A DNA stretch of 9,792 bases from Deltaproteobacteria bacterium (GTDB lineage: Bacteria; Desulfobacterota; DAOWNY01). The notes beneath the pieces were generated by a model that did not search any database, was not told the DNA's origin, and saw only the letters and a program-made list of their open reading frames with translations. The stretch lies in assembly GCA_030642325.1 (NCBI GenBank), contig DAOWNY010000053.1, forward strand, positions 1-9,792, in the 5' to 3' direction. Position numbers and translations under genes: made by a program. Below are positions 6,701 to 9,792 of this stretch, in pieces (within the stretch, counting starts at the first letter, position 1; every line of letters begins with the position of its first letter).

Positions 6701-7895
6701 TACTAAAAAAAGTGCCGATGAGAAGATAAGCAGTATTTTAATCGGGATGATTTCCTCCTCCGATTTTACCGGATCATATGGGAACAGCGTTCTTTTGCAT
6801 GAAAATGAGAAAATTACCCGAGAAATTCTTCATGAAATTCCTTTAAAAAGATACGGGGATATTTTCCTTAAGGATGGACAGGAAGCAGAACTTAAAATTT
6901 CGAAGATACTTAATAGTTTGGACCAAGAGCTTCAGTTGGTGGAAGAATTATATGAGCAGCAGGTTGAGCTTTTAAATAGAGGCGATGAGTTGCCGCCCGG
7001 GGTTATAAGGATGGTAAAGGTTTACATAGCCATCAAAAGAAAGCTTTCCGTGGGAGATAAAATGGCGGGACGGCATGGAAACAAGGGTGTAGTGTCCAGG
7101 ATTTTGCCGGAAGAAGATATGCCGTATTTCCAGGATGGGACCCCGGTGGATATTGTATTAAATCCCTTGGGGGTTCCTTCTCGAATGAATGTGGGACAGA
7201 TTTTAGAGACCCATTTGGGTTGGGCGGCAAAGGGGCTGGGGGCGAAGGTAAGAGAGCTGGTTGAAAAAAAATACAGCTTTGAGGTTATAAGGGATACAAT
7301 AAAAAAAATATATTCTTCCCCGGAAATTGATCAATTGATTGACGCTAAAGATGATGACGAAATAATTAAGTTTGCTGAAGCTATTCAAGACGGGCTTTAT
7401 GTGGAAACTCCGGTTTTTGATGGTGCCACCGAAGAGGAGATAAGAGATACTTTAAGGTCTGCCGATCTTTCTCCCAGCGGACAGACCACTCTTTTTGATG
7501 GAAGAACGGGAGTAGCTTTTGATCAGGATGTGACGGTGGGCATAATATATATGATGAAGCTGCACCATCTGGTTGGTGACAAGATTCATGCACGGTCTAT
7601 TGGACCCTATTCATTGGTAACCCAACAACCTCTGGGCGGGAAAGCCCAATTCGGCGGACAAAGATTAGGTGAAATGGAAGTTTGGGCGATGGAGGCTTAT
7701 GGTGCTTCCCATGCATTACAGGAATTTTTAACAGTAAAATCTGATGATGTCACCGGACGAACAAGGATGTATGAATCAATAGTTAAGGGTAAAAATTATC
7801 TCGAACCCGGGTTGCCTGAATCTTTTAATGTACTGGTAAAAGAGCTGAAAGGTTTGGCTTTGGATATAGAGTTATTTGAGGTTGATCGAGCATAA
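3720..7895 (+). CDS. rpoB: DNA-directed RNA polymerase subunit beta
   Basis: Beta forms one pincer of the core RNA polymerase and half of the active-site cleft. From GTG 3720 it is 1391 residues, the long proteobacterial-type length. Near the N-terminus are [20 protein letters not shown] and, at about residue 143, [20 protein letters not shown]. The rifampicin pocket (residues about 538-566) keeps the residues matching E. coli Gln513, Asp516, His526 and Ser531, here Gln541, Asp544, His554 and Ser559, so it looks drug-sensitive. [15 protein letters not shown] (from 837) and [12 protein letters not shown] (Lys1114, Lys1122, matching E. coli Lys1065 and Lys1073) line the active centre. A helical insert at about 960-1088 matches the proteobacterial SI2 region. 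The end, [18 protein letters not shown] to the stop, is standard. TTG 3699 is an unlikely longer start. Confidence 0.97.
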   Translation: [1391 protein letters not shown]

Positions 7896-7904
7896 AATAG
7901 GGAC

Positions 7905-7908
7905 GGAG
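7905..7908 (+). promoter_or_regulatory. Ribosome-binding site that decides the rpoC TTG start
   Basis: GGAG lies seven bases before TTG 7916. In that frame an in-frame TAG sits at 7898-7900, and only ATA and ATC codons lie between, so TTG is the only accepted start consistent with the conserved N-terminus. Confidence 0.75.
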
Positions 7909-7915
7909 AATAATC

Positions 7916-9792
7916 TTGGAAGACCTTTATACTTTTTTTGAAAAACCAAAAAATCCGGTAAATTTTGAAGCTATAAAGATTTCACTGGCTTCACCTGAAA
8001 AGATTCTGTCCTGGTCTCATGGGGAAATTAAAAAACCCGAAACGATCAATTACAGAACGTTTAAGACCGAAAGGGATGGTCTTTTTTGCGCTAAGATTTT
8101 TGGACCTACCAAGGATTATGAATGTAATTGTGGTAAGTACAAAAGAATGAAACATCGGGGAGTCAGGTGCGAAAAATGCGGGGTGGAGGTTATTCATTCT
8201 AAAGTCCGGCGGGAGAGACTGGGACATATAGTGCTGGCAACTCCTGTTGCACATATATGGTTTTTAAAAACTCTTCCCAGCAGGATCGGTGTTTTATTGG
8301 ATTTGACTTTAAAGGAAGTAGAACGGGTTTTATATTTTGAATCATATATCGTTACAGATGCGAAAGATACCAATCTTGGGCAGGGAACGCTTATCCACGA
8401 AGATAAAATTCAAGACATCAACGAAGAATACGGGAGTGATAAATTCGTAGTCAAGATGGGTGCCGAGGCGATTAAGGACCTGCTTGATAAAGTAGATATC
8501 TACGAATTGTCGATGGGGTTGCGTTCGGAAATGAAGAATGCTACTTCGGAGGTAAAGAGAAAAAAGTTAACAAAGAGACTGAAAATAGTGGAAGCGTTTA
8601 AGGGGACCGAGATTGACAACTTAGCCCTCTTTTTGAATAAACAGCTTGATTCTGTCTCCAATGATGTGACCAGGGCATTGATCGTGGATACCCTTAAGAA
8701 GGTCGAGGATCTCAAGGAAGAATGGGAAAGTGTTACTCTACTTCTCGATCGAAAGGTTTTAATTGAAAAGATAAATGCAATTATTGAGAAATTAATAAAG
8801 CCGGGCGCGATTGGAGCGCAAGCATTCAATTCTTTGAAACAATGGCAAAACCCTGCCTGGATGATCTTGAAAGTTATTCCGGTAATTTCACCTGATTTAC
8901 GTCCCTTAGTCCCCCTTGACGGAGGGCGTTTTGCCACTTCAGACCTAAACGATCTTTATCGCCGGGTAATCAACAGAAATAATCGTTTAAAGAGACTCCA
9001 GGAATTAAACGCACCTGAAATAATCCTGAGAAACGAAAAAAGGATGCTGCAGGAGGCGGTGGATGTTTTGCTGGATAACGGAAGAAGAGGCAGGGCTGTT
9101 ACAGGTCCCAATAAGAGACCGCTTAGATCCTTAAGCGATATGCTGAAAGGCAAGCAAGGTCGGTTTAGGCAGAATTTGCTGGGAAAGAGGGTAGACTATT
9201 CGGGAAGAACGGTTATTGTGGTAGGACCCGATCTCAGGCTGCATCAATGCGGACTCCCGAAAAGAATGGCTTTGGAGCTTTTTAAGCCTTTTATTTATAA
9301 CAAACTTGAAGAAAAAGGGTATGCAACAACCATTAAGGGAGCAAAAAAGCTTGTCGAGAAAGAGACCCCTGAGGTATGGGATATTTTAGATGATGTTGTT
9401 AGAGAATATCCTATACTCCTGAACCGTGCGCCAACTCTGCATAGGCTTGGCATTCAAGCTTTTGAACCGATATTAATCGAAGGGAATGCAATTCAGCTCC
9501 ATCCTTTGGTATGCACTGCTTTTAATGCAGATTTTGACGGAGATCAGATGGCGGTACACATCCCTCTTTCGGTTGAGGCTCAGGTTGAGGCCAGGGTGCT
9601 GATGATGTCTACCAACAACATTATATCGCCTGCTAACGGTAAGCCGATAATAGTTCCTACTCAAGATATTGTTCTCGGATTGTACTATTTGACCCAGGAA
9701 AGAGAATTCGTAAAGGGAGAAGGCAAGATATTTTCCGACCCGGAAGAAGTTAGGATCGCATACGATGCAGGTGCAGTGAGCATTCATGCGAA
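7916..9792 (+). CDS. rpoC: DNA-directed RNA polymerase subunit beta-prime, N-terminal part (partial)
   Basis: Beta-prime carries the catalytic magnesium and the clamp that holds DNA and sigma. The gene starts with TTG 7916, 20 bases after rpoB, and runs off the window end after 625 codons plus two bases. The start gives MEDLYTFFEKPKNPVNFEAI, matching homologues. The zinc ribbon has Cys70, Cys72, Cys85 and Cys88, exactly the E. coli numbering. The clamp helices follow GGRFATSDLNDLYRRVINRN, and the fork and lid region has GKQGRFRQNLLGKRVDYSGR. The catalytic NADFDGDQMAVH has Asp539, Asp541 and Asp543, against E. coli 460, 462 and 464. That 79-residue shift comes from an insertion of about 78 residues between Phe228 and Pro313. 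The trigger loop and bridge helix lie beyond the window. Confidence 0.97.
   Translation, partial: MEDLYTFFEKPKNPVNFEAIKISLASPEKILSWSHGEIKKPETINYRTFKTERDGLFCAKIFGPTKDYECNCGKYKRMKHRGVRCEKCGVEVIHSKVRRERLGHIVLATPVAHIWFLKTLPSRIGVLLDLTLKEVERVLYFESYIVTDAKDTNLGQGTLIHEDKIQDINEEYGSDKFVVKMGAEAIKDLLDKVDIYELSMGLRSEMKNATSEVKRKKLTKRLKIVEAFKGTEIDNLALFLNKQLDSVSNDVTRALIVDTLKKVEDLKEEWESVTLLLDRKVLIEKINAIIEKLIKPGAIGAQAFNSLKQWQNPAWMILKVIPVISPDLRPLVPLDGGRFATSDLNDLYRRVINRNNRLKRLQELNAPEIILRNEKRMLQEAVDVLLDNGRRGRAVTGPNKRPLRSLSDMLKGKQGRFRQNLLGKRVDYSGRTVIVVGPDLRLHQCGLPKRMALELFKPFIYNKLEEKGYATTIKGAKKLVEKETPEVWDILDDVVREYPILLNRAPTLHRLGIQAFEPILIEGNAIQLHPLVCTAFNADFDGDQMAVHIPLSVEAQVEARVLMMSTNNIISPANGKPIIVPTQDIVLGLYYLTQEREFVKGEGKIFSDPEEVRIAYDAGAVSIHA

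Noticed and set aside
8603..8848. Intein or mobile insertion in rpoC
   Set aside because: There is no intein Cys/Ser start, no terminal His-Asn motif, no terminal repeat or duplication, and about 82 codons is too short for an intein. An ordinary protein insertion is the simpler reading.

Overview
The window carries the conserved bacterial tuf-rpmG-trnW-secE-nusG-rplKAJL-rpoBC block, with every gene on the + strand. It opens in the last 41 codons of tuf (EF-Tu) and closes inside rpoC (RNA polymerase beta-prime). I see no mobile element, CRISPR array, toxin-antitoxin pair or foreign-looking segment. No gene-free stretch exceeds 300 bases; the longest are 444-669 and 3545-3719.

The organism is probably a Gram-negative bacterium near Desulfobacterota (former Deltaproteobacteria) or a neighbouring deep lineage. 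RpoB and the first 228 residues of RpoC resemble, from memory, Geobacter-type proteins. RpoB also has the long helical insert ahead of its active-site lysine motif that proteobacterial beta subunits carry and Firmicutes lack. The DNA is moderately AT-rich and uniform in character. The genus cannot be named from this window.

Layout: tuf 3' end (1-123), rpmG for zinc-ribbon L33 (167-316), tRNA-Trp with encoded CCA (367-443), a 226-nt spacer with weak alternative hairpins, secE (670-855), nusG (893-1423), rplK (1443-1865), rplA (1898-2602), rplJ (2626-3147), rplL (3164-3544), a 175-nt spacer with a candidate promoter, rpoB (about 3720-7895), and rpoC (7916 to beyond the window). From secE to rplL and from rpoB to rpoC the gaps are only 16-37 nt, as expected for co-transcription.

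The genes supply one growth-linked programme: translation elongation (EF-Tu, tRNA-Trp), ribosome parts (L33, L11, L1, L10, L7/L12), protein export (SecE), transcription elongation (NusG) and the two largest RNA polymerase subunits. The most unusual item is an in-frame, probably helical insertion of about 78 residues in the RpoC clamp region (8603-8848). It is absent from the E. coli, Geobacter and Thermus sequences as I remember them at that point. Smaller points are apparent non-ATG starts for rpoB and rpoC, no room for an L10 leader before rplJ, a shortened loop in RpoB, and a candidate internal promoter before rpoB.
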